From: a virus
DNA: 49,223 nt
IMG/VR virus record: IMGVR_UViG_3300023184_000191
Span: 1-49,223 of that record
Strand: one strand, 5' to 3'
The notes below the pieces were generated by a model. That model saw nothing but the letters and a program-made list of their open reading frames with translations. It ran no database searches and was not told where the DNA came from. The translations under genes and the position numbers were made by a program. Each line of letters begins with the position of its first letter. Position 1 is the stretch's first letter. Positions 36,568 through 45,813 of the stretch are shown here, piece after piece.

Positions 36568-39224
36568 TCGAATGAGAATAGTGATGTAAATGTGTTTTCG
36601 GTGTTGGTGGCCGCAGCCAAGTCCCAATCCAACACACCCAATAAATTGTCAATCTTTTGATCCACCACAGTGGCTTCCATTTCTGTGTCATCAAAAGGCA
36701 GGTCCTTGAACCACTGCGGCAGGTGCATCTCGTCTGTGGGATAGCCAATTGATGTCCATCCCAGTGCATTGCTTCTGAGTTTGCACACAATGGTTTTCAT
36801 ACCATCAACCACCTGCATACTGTAGTTGTCTGAGTTCATTCTGCGCAAGTTGTTCCAGTTCAATGCCGCACGTACATGCCCAGGCATGTTGGCTTTGCCC
36901 AGTCGTTCTTCTTCCTTGCCGTACTTGGTCAAGTTGTTCACACGCTTGGGTGAGCCTTTTTCCCAGCCCGGTCGCTCTTTGAATTCATACTTGAACTCAC
37001 GCACACGTTCAATAATAGCATCACGTTCAGCACCAGCCAGCACTTTATTTAGAATTTCCAACAGGAAGTCTTGAATAACTTTGGGGGTGTCACTACGCTT
37101 TAGATCCAGGCCAGTGGCCTTGGTCTTGCCAATGGCACCGTTCACATCCAAGCGTTTGTTTTCAATGTCAATGGCGTTGACCGCATAGCGTTTCTTTGTG
37201 ATAAACAATCCACGATCTGCTACAGTTTCACGACCGGCCTTGATCAACTCGCCCATGTCTCTGGGGCAATGGAAAGCACGTTCCATGAACGCTGGGAATG
37301 AATCGTTCACCTGGTCAGCGATGCCGTCGTACAACTGGATACAAGTTTCTTTTGACCAGGCCATGCGACCTTCTGCAACTTCTTGTTTGAGTACAGGCCA
37401 TGCTGAGAAGTAACATGAGTCTGTGTCACCGTAAATCACTGCTTGGCCCACATGGTCATACTCGCCGGTGATGCATTCATTCAAGTATGCATCCATGTGT
37501 TTGGCAATGCTTCGACCAGTAAGTGTAGTCGACTGTCCAATGCGCTTGTCAAAGAACCTACAGCCCGGATTGAGAATAGCACCATACAAACTGTTCAAGT
37601 TGATCTTTTTGACCAACTGACGCTTGTCCCAGAAAGCAATCTCTTTGGCATCTTTGGCATCTTTCTTTTTGGCCTGCATTTCTTTACGTTCTGCATACCA
37701 GCGTTCCAGCAAGCCTGGGATAACGCCTTTCTTTTCGTAGGTGAATATGGTACCGTTGGCACTGAGGATCCAAGGTTGGTTTGAGTCAAACAACATGTAC
37801 CAAATCTCAGCACCCGAGTGTACACTTTCCTCACCTGACTGCCAATCTATAGTAATCTCTGTGCCACGTTGCTGATCCATTACTGCTGTGTATTCTAACG
37901 AAGCAAACACACCTTCCCATGCAGCCGCAAATGAGTCACCCTTGGCCATTTTGTCCCGGATGTATCGGTCAGTCATTATGGGACGCAGTTGACCTATAAT
38001 AGTTTCTGGTCCCATGTTCAACGCACGAATTGCACTGGGGTACAATGAATTGATGTCCACAGACCCAATCCATTCATGTAATCCTTTCTTGGGATACGCC
38101 ACATAAGCACCTGCAGCCTGTGTGTCCTCGTCTGTGAGTCGTTGTTGTCGATTGGGCACAACCATGCCACGTTCATGTGCTTCGTTGATGATGGCCTGTT
38201 CAGTCACGGCCACAGCACCCATTGTGGTGGCCAACAGCACTGTGTTAGCATGTGCCAGTTCGCTGGCCAGTTCCAAGAAACGTAATTTCTTGTCCAGTTT
38301 GTCCAACAACAATGTATCTTGTCGGTTGTATTCAATAAACTTTGGAAAGTCGTTGTTGTACAGCTGATCCAGTGTGCCTTCGTATTGTGTTTTGCGTTCA
38401 CCCAGTTCGTATTCAGCAATGGCATCCAGGCTGTAACTGTGACGCTCTTCATATGTGTACTTGCGATACAGTTGCATATAGTCCATATGCACACGACCTA
38501 CCAAGTCATAGGTTTCTTTTTCTGCACCAAAACGTTCAAACATACGCTTCTTGGGAAATTGCCCCCACAAACAAAAACGTCGGGTGTCATCTTTGCTGAG
38601 CACTCGGGTTATACGGTTTATTGTGTAGGGTATGTCATAGCCTTCTGAGTTCCAACCACTCAGGATGTCTGCATCTTCTATGAGATCCAGGAACATCTTT
38701 ACCATGTCTGTTTCGGACTCGCACAGCACAGTGTTCTCAAATTCTGCACAGATCTCACGAGCAGTTTCTGGACTCATATGGCGTGGTGCCACAACCAGTG
38801 TGACCAGTTGCTCCAACCAATTCAAATATACCGATATGGCAGTGATGGGATTGAAAGGATCTTCCACAGGCGAGAATCCACGCACTGGATCAAACGCAAC
38901 CTCAATGTCAAAGAACGCTGTGTTCAGTGTGGGTGCGTCTTGGTCTTTGTAGTTTTCTTCAAAGCAACGGAATATGGGATTGATGTCCGATTCATAGATT
39001 TGTCGCCCGCTTTGTGCTCGAACTTCCTTGCGGAACTCTTTGTTGTTGCGGGTGCTGAATCTTGACACAGGGGTGCCGTATATGCTCTGGAACTTGCCAC
39101 GTGGGTCATCAAAATAGAACACATAATTGGCAGGATACTCTCGGTACTGCCGTTTGCCGTCTCTACGTTCTACCACGTGAATGCGATCGTGCTCACGATC
39201 AAATAGTGCGTCAATATAACTCAT
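36564..39224 (-). CDS. 43: family-B DNA polymerase (T4 gp43-like)
   Basis: 886 residues, close to T4 gp43 (898). Proofreading exonuclease: FDIE (105-108), NSEGYD (192-197), YNRQD (299-303). Polymerase: DINSLYPSAI (390-399), NSLYG (544-548) and YGDTDS (598-603), all complete. GGAGAA precedes the ATG. The polymerase replicates phage DNA with the clamp encoded 1 kb downstream. A TATAAATA box (39298-39305) lies just upstream and could give late expression. Confidence 0.97.
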   Translation of the reverse strand: MSYIDALFDREHDRIHVVERRDGKRQYREYPANYVFYFDDPRGKFQSIYGTPVSRFSTRNNKEFRKEVRAQSGRQIYESDINPIFRCFEENYKDQDAPTLNTAFFDIEVAFDPVRGFSPVEDPFNPITAISVYLNWLEQLVTLVVAPRHMSPETAREICAEFENTVLCESETDMVKMFLDLIEDADILSGWNSEGYDIPYTINRITRVLSKDDTRRFCLWGQFPKKRMFERFGAEKETYDLVGRVHMDYMQLYRKYTYEERHSYSLDAIAEYELGERKTQYEGTLDQLYNNDFPKFIEYNRQDTLLLDKLDKKLRFLELASELAHANTVLLATTMGAVAVTEQAIINEAHERGMVVPNRQQRLTDEDTQAAGAYVAYPKKGLHEWIGSVDINSLYPSAIRALNMGPETIIGQLRPIMTDRYIRDKMAKGDSFAAAWEGVFASLEYTAVMDQQRGTEITIDWQSGEESVHSGAEIWYMLFDSNQPWILSANGTIFTYEKKGVIPGLLERWYAERKEMQAKKKDAKDAKEIAFWDKRQLVKKINLNSLYGAILNPGCRFFDKRIGQSTTLTGRSIAKHMDAYLNECITGEYDHVGQAVIYGDTDSCYFSAWPVLKQEVAEGRMAWSKETCIQLYDGIADQVNDSFPAFMERAFHCPRDMGELIKAGRETVADRGLFITKKRYAVNAIDIENKRLDVNGAIGKTKATGLDLKRSDTPKVIQDFLLEILNKVLAGAERDAIIERVREFKYEFKERPGWEKGSPKRVNNLTKYGKEEERLGKANMPGHVRAALNWNNLRRMNSDNYSMQVVDGMKTIVCKLRSNALGWTSIGYPTDEMHLPQWFKDLPFDDTEMEATVVDQKIDNLLGVLDWDLAAATNTENTFTSLFSFE

Positions 39225-39297
39225 TGTTCTCCGTTTGTGGCCGGTATAGCCTTGCTACATGTTCGTGACGTGAACGATTCGTTGCTGTTCGAAGCAA

Positions 39298-39305
39298 TAT
39301 TTATA
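39298..39305 (-). promoter_or_regulatory. T4-type late promoter box
   Basis: An exact TATAAATA, the T4 late-promoter consensus, overlaps the dsbA-like stop and points at the DNA polymerase gene. A single 8-bp match can occur by chance in AT-rich DNA. Confidence 0.35.
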
Positions 39306-39558
39306 GCGTCTTGCCCACTGTTTCAAGAATTGTTTCCATGAGTTCGTGATCTTGTTTGGCTTGTCCAAAAGATGCCTTGTGTGCCACTCTGATGGCTTTT
39401 TTCAACACAGCCGGTTTAATTTCTAATTCTTCTGCTATGGCCCGGATGGTGTCAGACAAGCCGCCTTGTAGCGTATCAATCTCGTGCATCACAGCCATGC
39501 CTTCGTTGATGATTTGGGTAAGTTTGATCTTCTGATCGCCGTTGAATGTTTTATCCAT
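39301..39558 (-). CDS. dsbA: DsbA-like double-strand DNA-binding protein
   Basis: 85 residues, small and helical, with a basic C-terminal half (PAVLKKAIRVAHKASFGQAKQDHEL). Length, composition and position beside DNA-replication genes recall T4 DsbA (89 residues), which binds dsDNA and assists late transcription. The match is by pattern only. AGGAG lies 6 nt before the ATG. Confidence 0.65.
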   Translation of the reverse strand: MDKTFNGDQKIKLTQIINEGMAVMHEIDTLQGGLSDTIRAIAEELEIKPAVLKKAIRVAHKASFGQAKQDHELMETILETVGKTL

Positions 39559-39698
39559 GTGTACTCCTAAAACACAAGTATAACACAGATTTTGGCATTG
39601 TCAACGGGAAGTTGCTCACTTATGGGTTCCAGTAGCGAATTGGATGACCAAGGCAGCAGCCGCCTACCCTCGCAACTAGTGCGGTCCTAAGGGTGTTC
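39559..39698 (-). other. intergenic region with promoter, unassigned structure
   Basis: Holds the promoter for dsbA. The segment 39640-39698 (GC-rich, CCGCCTACCCTCG...) lies between the promoter and the 1498-codon gene; no terminator stem with a T-run was found. Confidence 0.35.
39577..39604 (-). promoter_or_regulatory. consensus promoter of the dsbA-polymerase region
   Basis: TTGACA (39599-39604), 16-bp spacer, TATACT (39577-39582) with an extended -10 TGT. It would drive dsbA, DNA polymerase and genes below. The transcript would start about 12 nt before the ATG. Confidence 0.82.
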
Positions 39699-42600
39699 TT
39701 ATGATTCCTGTTGCATTTTCTTGTACAAACTGCGCCCAGGATCAAAATTTTGGCTCCAGGTCAGGGACTCTGCCACGGCCAAATCCCGTTTTGTTGTCTT
39801 TGGCACTGTTACTTTTGGCGTCACGGCGGGCTGTTTGAACATGTTGTTCATGCCTTGTCCCAGGTTGGACATAGCCGATGTTGCAGGAGTATACTTGGCA
39901 AACTGTGTTGGGTTTGCGCCAAAGCCTGCACGACCTTGAACATAAGGTTTTTGCGCCGCAATGTTGGGATTACCAGCCTTGGCCTTGTTGATTCTATTGT
40001 CAGCAGGTGCCTTTACAGTAGGTGCAGCACTGCCGGGCATCATGTTTGTGGGCATCATGCCTGCTGTGCTAGGAACTGAGGCAGGAGTGGCATTCATTGT
40101 GGTCTTGCCATAGCCATTGATGCTTTTGCTATAGTCAGGTTTGGCCTTGACTGCTGGCGTTGGCACCACAGCACCCGGGGTGGCAGTCAAACTGCCTACG
40201 TTGCCGGCATTGAATCCAGGCGGTGTTGCCACAGCGGCAGCTGGTTTGGCTGCTTTTATCGGTTCTGCCACAGGCTCGGCAACTGGTTCTGCCACAGGGT
40301 TAGGTGTTGCAGTAGCAGGCGTGGGTTTATAGGGACGGCCCATGAGATCAAATTTTATACCGTTAGAAGATGCTGGTTCTGGAGTGGGTTCTGCCACAGG
40401 TTCAGGAGTGGGTTCTGCTACTGGTTCTGGTTCAGCAGCACCTGCAGGTTTCTTGATCCCACCACCCATGGTCACAGTAGGTGTGCCAGTTATTTGTTTG
40501 CCAACACCAGGCCCTACCCCAGTGCCAAAATTAGCAACCGGTGCATCAGCAGCAGGTGTATCTGTGGTTTTCATCGTAGGGGTCGCAGTTGTTTGCTTGC
40601 CAACACCAGGTCCTACACCAGTGCCAAAATTATCAGCAGCCGGGGCCTTTGCACCACCAGGTGTGGCCGCAGTTGTTGTTTGTCCCGGGGAGGGTATATT
40701 CATGGACTTGTACACAGTGTCTAACACTTGTGGTGCCACTCCGGCCTTGGTCAACACTTGATACACAGTATCACTGTCAGTAGGCGAACGTGCCTTGGTC
40801 CATGCACTCTTTAACTTGTCGGCAGTGATCTTTGTGGTAAGATTGGTACCCTTGGTCTTGGCCCAGTCAGCAGCCTTGCCAGCGGCACCTTTGATGCTGT
40901 CCCAAATACCTTCGTTGAGTTGTGTTGTGGCACTGAATAAGAAATACAAATCTGCTTCGGTTAATTTGCGGCTGATAGATTCTTGCACACCAACAGCACC
41001 AGCCTGCTTGGCTGCTATCATAGCAGCTTTTTCTGCCATCATTTCAAGTGTTTGTGGATTGAGTGTTCCACCAACATTGGTACCAAATTTTTCCATTGCT
41101 GCGGCTGCAATATCAGCCAATTGGCTAGTGGCTTCGGGTGGTGTACCACTGGCAATAGCGTCTTGAATGGCTTTTTGTGCGGCTGCCATGGCCTGTCCTC
41201 TTGCACCACCGGCTATGCTTGTTGCTGCCTGTGTAGCAGCATCTCTTGGAATTTGATCGGGCAATCCTTTGGCCATTTGTGTATCTATAGCATCAGGTTT
41301 GCCTTTGATTAAGTCCCCGATCTTGCTGGCACCGTAAGCCATTGCGCCAGTCTTGGCACCTGAGTAGGCAGCACTGGAGAACTTTTCACCTTGCAACAGT
41401 TTGTCCACAAGTTTGAACAAGCCTAGAGCAGCAGCGCCACCTACACCAGCACCCGAAATACCAGCGGCAGCAATCAAGGCCGAGTAAATCAAACTCTGTG
41501 CCACAGGGTGTGCCTTGGCAAATGCACGATATTTTTCCACGTACTTCATCACGCCCTGGTCACCACCAGTGGCTTGTTTTAATTTGTCTGCAGCTACATC
41601 GTAGGCAGCATCCATGCTCTTGATAGGGCCAGAAGTTTGTACTTTGTCTTTGAGTGTTTCCCAGGCTCGGTTGACTTCTGTGGCAGCGTCTTTGCCTTTG
41701 CCTATCATGGTACGATTGCCGCCAGCGTCAGTTGCGCCTTGCTCGGCGGCTGCAAACAGTTGGCCAATTTGGTTGGCTGTGAGTTCAGCTTCTACAATGC
41801 GGCGGCCAGCACTTTCCCACAGTTTGACTGTGTTTAAACTGCTACGGTCTAAACCTTCGTATAGATAATTCTTTTTAAACGGTGCTTGAGATTCATTTAA
41901 GCCTTGAATCACACGTTGTATTTGTTTTAATTTCTGATAGTTCTGTTCGGCATCACGGGCAGCATAGTAGGCCTGCCCATCAGCCATTTCGTAGTCAGGA
42001 TCTCGATTGAGTTCTGCTCTGCGAACCAGTTCATCAATGTTGGGATACTTTGCAGTCAAGTCACGTTGTTGCTTTTCCAAATCCGCAGGCGCAGCAGCAG
42101 GTGGTGTGTATGGTTTGACTCTAGCATCAGCACGTGCCAGGCCACGTTCTCTTTTGGCAATATTCTTTTCAGCGTGAGCCACTTTCTCAGGATTGTCTCT
42201 ACCAAAAAACTTATCCATTTGACTTGTGGCTTTGGACACAGCAGCTTTTTTACGATAGTCGCCTAGGCTGACTTCCGACACTTCTGACTTGTCCAAACGA
42301 GGACCAGTGTAGCCCATTTTACGCACACGGTTGATCACATCTTTGGCATCAGTGTCTTTTAATCCATGTGCCTTTAGCACAGCACTGACATGATGCTTTT
42401 CTGCACCTGGTGGAATGGAATCGTGAAATAGGTTACCGTGAATTTCTTTGGCCGCGGCATCGTGTGCTTCTGACACACTTTTGACTTTGCCTCTTGGACC
42501 AAGTTGTCTAACTTCAGCGCCCTGATGTTTAGCATCACGGTCTTTAACAGCACTTTCTTTATCAGCATAACTGGCCAACGAGGCTGGCTTACCATCTTTG

Positions 42601-44195
42601 TTTACAATGTGATATGTATCTGATTTCTTGCCTTCCGCCACACCTTGCTTCATACAATGTTTTAATTCTGCTAATGCTTCTTCTGCATTATCAAAACCTA
42701 CTACATCATACCCTGACGCATAGTGTTTTACATACCAATTACCATTGCCTGGACTTGCTTCGGGATCTGTGCCAATTTCGCCAACGGGCTTACCGTTCTT
42801 CTTAACAATCTTTTTAACTTGGTCTGCTTGACCTTCCGCCACACCTTCATTGGCAAAGCGGGGATTATGGAAACTACCAACAATGTACCATTGTAAATCA
42901 TGGTCAACATCATTGTGTTCTACACCCATTACGTTAACATTATAACCTTTATCATCAAACCATGTATTTGCATAGCCCACTAAATTCTTCTTGGCTTTTT
43001 CACCGTAGGCATCAATATTAAACCCATCGTTGCTGACATCAAAGTCTTCAAACCAATCATCACCAATGATATCAGCAAGCTCGTCATCGTTATACCAACG
43101 TCCTGAGTCACCATCTCCACCACCAGGTATCGCAAATTCGTTTAATGAGCCTTCCGCCACACCTTGATCTTGGTTATTTAATAATTTGGCATCTATTTGT
43201 TTCCAACCCTTGTAAAAGGGGTGGTCATTTTTAGCAAGGAATTCTTTCTTGGCTTCTTCGGGACTGGTTGCTTTGATATCCGTCATTACACTCCCGCCCT
43301 CATAGTAACCAGTGACTTTGTACCATTCTCCAGGCTTTGCGTCTAACTTTGCTTGGTACTCATCCCACTGCTGTTGTTTGGCTCTTTTTTCTTTAGAAGT
43401 CAACTTGACCTCTTGTCTTTTATTGATAATGTCGGCCTTAACATTAAATCCTTGATCACTTAGTTGGTCTAACACGTGATCTGATACAAATGTGTCTAAA
43501 TCAAACAGCGCTGCAATGCCAGCCTGCATACCACGAGATACAAATGTTTTGCCAACTTGAATGATATCTGCTGCATCTTCACCTGAGCCTTCTGGATAGT
43601 CTTGATAGTGCTCGATATAATCTTCGCCAATTCTTATGATAGCAGTGCCATAATCAAAAGGACCGTTGCCACCATCACCTCCTGGTGCAAATTCCGTCAA
43701 TGAGCCTTCCGCCATGCCTTGCTGCAATCCTGGCACTTCATTCTTGAGCACACTCATGGCTCGCTGTAGACTACCATAAGTGTCAATGTGCTTACCGTTG
43801 GCGTGGATCATGAAGTCTGTGGGACTGGATTGAATGATTTCATATTTGCCACCATTGGCACCTGTGCCCGAGAACACCACCTTGCCTGCCATGCTTTCAT
43901 CAATTTCTTCTTGCCCACCAAACTCATCAATGGTGTACTGTCGATCATCGCCGCCACCAATTTTGTACAGCACAACAGCAATGTAGTCGTCGCCCAGTTC
44001 TGGCCGCCATCCTAGTAGGCTTAATTTTCGTTCGGCAGAGTCTGAATCTTCACCCACCCAGTAACGATATGCAAGATTAAACAGCAACGTCTCATAGTCT
44101 TCGCTGCCTGGCCCGTTTTCAGGGGTGTCAGAAAATTCATTTAATGCATTTTCCGCTACAAATTTTTTATTGTTGTATAAATCGTTGATCAGCAT
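39699..44195 (-). CDS. very large modular protein with repeated VAEG motifs, probable internal head protein
   Basis: 1498 residues. It begins MLINDLYNNKKFVAENALNEF, like T4 capsid-targeting leaders. G-[VM]-A-E-G occurs at 160-164, 345-349, 451-455 and 518-522, each between distinct small modules, and VAES recurs near 1474.

A hydrophobic stretch (899-930) is the only possible membrane part. The C-terminal third is Pro/Ala/Gly-rich, with NFGTGVGPGVGKQ twice (1189-1201, 1222-1234) and a PVAEPTPEP-type region (1258-1313). If VAE-G is a prohead-protease site, as (I/L)xE-A/G is in T4, it is processed into several peptides. Alternatives are a virion-associated effector or structural polyprotein. 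Confidence 0.6.
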   Translation of the reverse strand: MLINDLYNNKKFVAENALNEFSDTPENGPGSEDYETLLFNLAYRYWVGEDSDSAERKLSLLGWRPELGDDYIAVVLYKIGGGDDRQYTIDEFGGQEEIDESMAGKVVFSGTGANGGKYEIIQSSPTDFMIHANGKHIDTYGSLQRAMSVLKNEVPGLQQGMAEGSLTEFAPGGDGGNGPFDYGTAIIRIGEDYIEHYQDYPEGSGEDAADIIQVGKTFVSRGMQAGIAALFDLDTFVSDHVLDQLSDQGFNVKADIINKRQEVKLTSKEKRAKQQQWDEYQAKLDAKPGEWYKVTGYYEGGSVMTDIKATSPEEAKKEFLAKNDHPFYKGWKQIDAKLLNNQDQGVAEGSLNEFAIPGGGDGDSGRWYNDDELADIIGDDWFEDFDVSNDGFNIDAYGEKAKKNLVGYANTWFDDKGYNVNVMGVEHNDVDHDLQWYIVGSFHNPRFANEGVAEGQADQVKKIVKKNGKPVGEIGTDPEASPGNGNWYVKHYASGYDVVGFDNAEEALAELKHCMKQGVAEGKKSDTYHIVNKDGKPASLASYADKESAVKDRDAKHQGAEVRQLGPRGKVKSVSEAHDAAAKEIHGNLFHDSIPPGAEKHHVSAVLKAHGLKDTDAKDVINRVRKMGYTGPRLDKSEVSEVSLGDYRKKAAVSKATSQMDKFFGRDNPEKVAHAEKNIAKRERGLARADARVKPYTPPAAAPADLEKQQRDLTAKYPNIDELVRRAELNRDPDYEMADGQAYYAARDAEQNYQKLKQIQRVIQGLNESQAPFKKNYLYEGLDRSSLNTVKLWESAGRRIVEAELTANQIGQLFAAAEQGATDAGGNRTMIGKGKDAATEVNRAWETLKDKVQTSGPIKSMDAAYDVAADKLKQATGGDQGVMKYVEKYRAFAKAHPVAQSLIYSALIAAAGISGAGVGGAAALGLFKLVDKLLQGEKFSSAAYSGAKTGAMAYGASKIGDLIKGKPDAIDTQMAKGLPDQIPRDAATQAATSIAGGARGQAMAAAQKAIQDAIASGTPPEATSQLADIAAAAMEKFGTNVGGTLNPQTLEMMAEKAAMIAAKQAGAVGVQESISRKLTEADLYFLFSATTQLNEGIWDSIKGAAGKAADWAKTKGTNLTTKITADKLKSAWTKARSPTDSDTVYQVLTKAGVAPQVLDTVYKSMNIPSPGQTTTAATPGGAKAPAADNFGTGVGPGVGKQTTATPTMKTTDTPAADAPVANFGTGVGPGVGKQITGTPTVTMGGGIKKPAGAAEPEPVAEPTPEPVAEPTPEPASSNGIKFDLMGRPYKPTPATATPNPVAEPVAEPVAEPIKAAKPAAAVATPPGFNAGNVGSLTATPGAVVPTPAVKAKPDYSKSINGYGKTTMNATPASVPSTAGMMPTNMMPGSAAPTVKAPADNRINKAKAGNPNIAAQKPYVQGRAGFGANPTQFAKYTPATSAMSNLGQGMNNMFKQPAVTPKVTVPKTTKRDLAVAESLTWSQNFDPGRSLYKKMQQES

Positions 44196-44196
44196 A

Positions 44197-44868
44197 TTAT
44201 CGTTCTTCTATGTAATCTGTGTTGGAGTCACGTTGCTGTGCTCGCTGACGAGCTTGGTACAGTTTAACTGCCATACCAGCATCATCTAAGTTTTTAAATC
44301 TACTGGGCAAAGCACGTTCACCATGACGCAGTTCATAGCCCGAATTGTCGTCGCCCCAGCATTCCAGTGCCGCACCATCAGCCATTTCAAATGTGGCCAC
44401 AGGCGCTTGTGGTGCGTCAAGTGTAGTTTCAGCATCCAGTTCAGCGGCGTGTGCTACTTCAGTGTCACCTGGATCACTGGGCCCTTGCATGGCAGCAGGA
44501 TCAGTATCAATTTCTTCTTCAACATCGCCACGCTCCACAGCATCCAAGGCTTTGTCTTTTAAGTCACGATCAATACTGACTCGCTTTTCTAGCTTGTCCA
44601 AATACGTTGTTAGATCTCGTTTGACTTTGCTCAGCATGTCTTCTTCGATCTCGGCCATGGCCTCTTCCAGTGCAGTCTTACGGGGCTCTATTGAGTCACC
44701 CACCATGTAACCGTCCATGGGATGAGCAGGATCTGTCTTTGAACCCAACGCCTTGATACCGCGTGGTTTGAACAGCGCAGGCAACTGAGGTACCTTTTGC
44801 TGTGCTGGGCTCAACTTGCCTTCTACTGTGGCCAGTCGGTCCAAGATTGATCTAATGTCGTTGCTCAT
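44197..44868 (-). CDS. probable head-associated phage protein
   Basis: 223 residues (MSNDIRSILDRLATVEGKLSPAQQKVP...). The opening LDRLATVEG-K resembles a processing site. A helical middle (KTALEEAMAEIEEDMLSKVKRDL) is followed by an acidic, Ala/Asp-rich segment and a YELRHGERALPSRFKNLDDAGMAVKLYQARQ tail. I recall the GYELRHG...LPSRFKNLDDA tail in other T4-like phage proteins. Sits next to Dps and the modular protein; function unknown. Confidence 0.65.
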   Translation of the reverse strand: MSNDIRSILDRLATVEGKLSPAQQKVPQLPALFKPRGIKALGSKTDPAHPMDGYMVGDSIEPRKTALEEAMAEIEEDMLSKVKRDLTTYLDKLEKRVSIDRDLKDKALDAVERGDVEEEIDTDPAAMQGPSDPGDTEVAHAAELDAETTLDAPQAPVATFEMADGAALECWGDDNSGYELRHGERALPSRFKNLDDAGMAVKLYQARQRAQQRDSNTDYIEER

Positions 44869-45308
44869 GCTCTATTGTCTTTCAGGAAACTTCTCAGCAT
44901 CCAAGAGTGTTTTTGGTGTGCATCAATGCGCTCTGCAATAAAGTTAGCAATGCCCTGTTGATTTTCTTGTTCGGCAATGGCAAAATTCTTGTTGAGTAGT
45001 TCCAACAACTGACCATTGTTGGCCAGCAGTTCTTCAATCATGAGTCGGGCACGTGGGATTTTTGTTTGTCCTTGAATGATACTGAGTTCAGCAAAACGTT
45101 CAAAACTGCCTGGTGCGTAGTCTCCCATGGCACGTATGTATTCTGCGGTTTTGTCTATGGAACCGTCGTACACTTCTTCGTACAAGTTGCCAAAGAACTC
45201 ATGCAGTTGTGCAAAATCAGGACCTTCCACATTCCAGTGAAACAGCTGAGCCTTGATACTGAAAGCATATTCAGTTGCTAATAGAGTTTTTAAACTGTCC
45301 GCGAGCAT
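44865..45308 (-). CDS. Dps/ferritin-like protein
   Basis: 147 residues. QLFHWNVEGPDFAQLHEFFGNLYEEVYDGSIDKTAEYIRAMG matches the Dps pattern: HWN with His24, LHxxF with His36, and DxxxE (Asp52, Glu56). One acidic ligand of bacterial Dps is Gly here (Gly40), so the iron site may be altered. Length is slightly below bacterial Dps.

It would form a 12-mer that binds DNA or stores iron and removes peroxide. Phage Dps proteins are uncommon. Confidence 0.85.
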   Translation of the reverse strand: MLADSLKTLLATEYAFSIKAQLFHWNVEGPDFAQLHEFFGNLYEEVYDGSIDKTAEYIRAMGDYAPGSFERFAELSIIQGQTKIPRARLMIEELLANNGQLLELLNKNFAIAEQENQQGIANFIAERIDAHQKHSWMLRSFLKDNRA

Positions 45309-45483
45309 GTTTGTTCCTTTTGTATTCCTTGGGCGTGTTAGGCGTAGGATCTGATCCTGTTGTATATTTACCTGTCAGCAAGGAACCGCCAGATCTTGAC
45401 AGCATGCCCATGGGCATTGCATCAGGAGCCATGCCACCAGCACAACTGGCACCAGCTGTTTCCATTATCTCACGTATTCTCAT
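45271..45483 (-). CDS. small protein with head-targeting-like N-terminus
   Basis: 70 residues beginning MRIREIMETAGASCAGGMAPD. The first ten residues follow the T4 capsid-targeting pattern (basic, then EIxExA). The rest is Gly/Ser/Pro-rich with a basic tail (KEYKRNKHARGQFKNSISN). The gene overlaps dps by 38 nt in another frame and the upstream gene by 14 nt. Small proteins of this type occur in T4-like cyanophages (recalled). Confidence 0.65.
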   Translation of the reverse strand: MRIREIMETAGASCAGGMAPDAMPMGMLSRSGGSLLTGKYTTGSDPTPNTPKEYKRNKHARGQFKNSISN

Positions 45484-45775
45484 ACAGTATCTCTACAGAA
45501 GTTACTTCTTGATACATCACAATGCGTCCCGACCCTTCAACCTGGCAATTACGCACTTTGATTCGCCCATGCTCAGGATCTACTACTTCAAACCTTATGG
45601 GGTATATGCCAGCAGACGCAGAGATTGGAAGTGACTCTTCAAGATAAACTTTTTCCCAAATCCATGTGCGCTCAACAAACAGTTCATTGTTCACATACAC
45701 TCTGTAACGAAAAGGCTGTGCGAATATTTTGGCAGTGATGTCACAGGTTACATTGACAGGAAATGTTTTCTTCAT
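45470..45775 (-). CDS. phage protein, possibly structural
   Basis: 101 residues (MKKTFPVNVTCDITAKIFAQPFRYRVYVNNELFVERTWIW...). An all-beta domain; the YRVYVNNELFxERTWIW and IYPIRFEVVDPEHG segments recall a conserved family in T4-like cyanophages that I believe is virion-associated. TAAATACAGG immediately precedes the ATG. Confidence 0.7.
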   Translation of the reverse strand: MKKTFPVNVTCDITAKIFAQPFRYRVYVNNELFVERTWIWEKVYLEESLPISASAGIYPIRFEVVDPEHGRIKVRNCQVEGSGRIVMYQEVTSVEILYENT

Positions 45776-45813
45776 CCTGTATTTAGCGAAATTTGTGTGG
45801 GGGAGTTTTTGAG

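Noticed and set aside
39711-40761. Several plus-strand frames opposite the 1498-codon gene
   Set aside because: Low-complexity Pro/Ala/Gly coding on the minus strand leaves open antisense frames; none has promoter or ribosome site.
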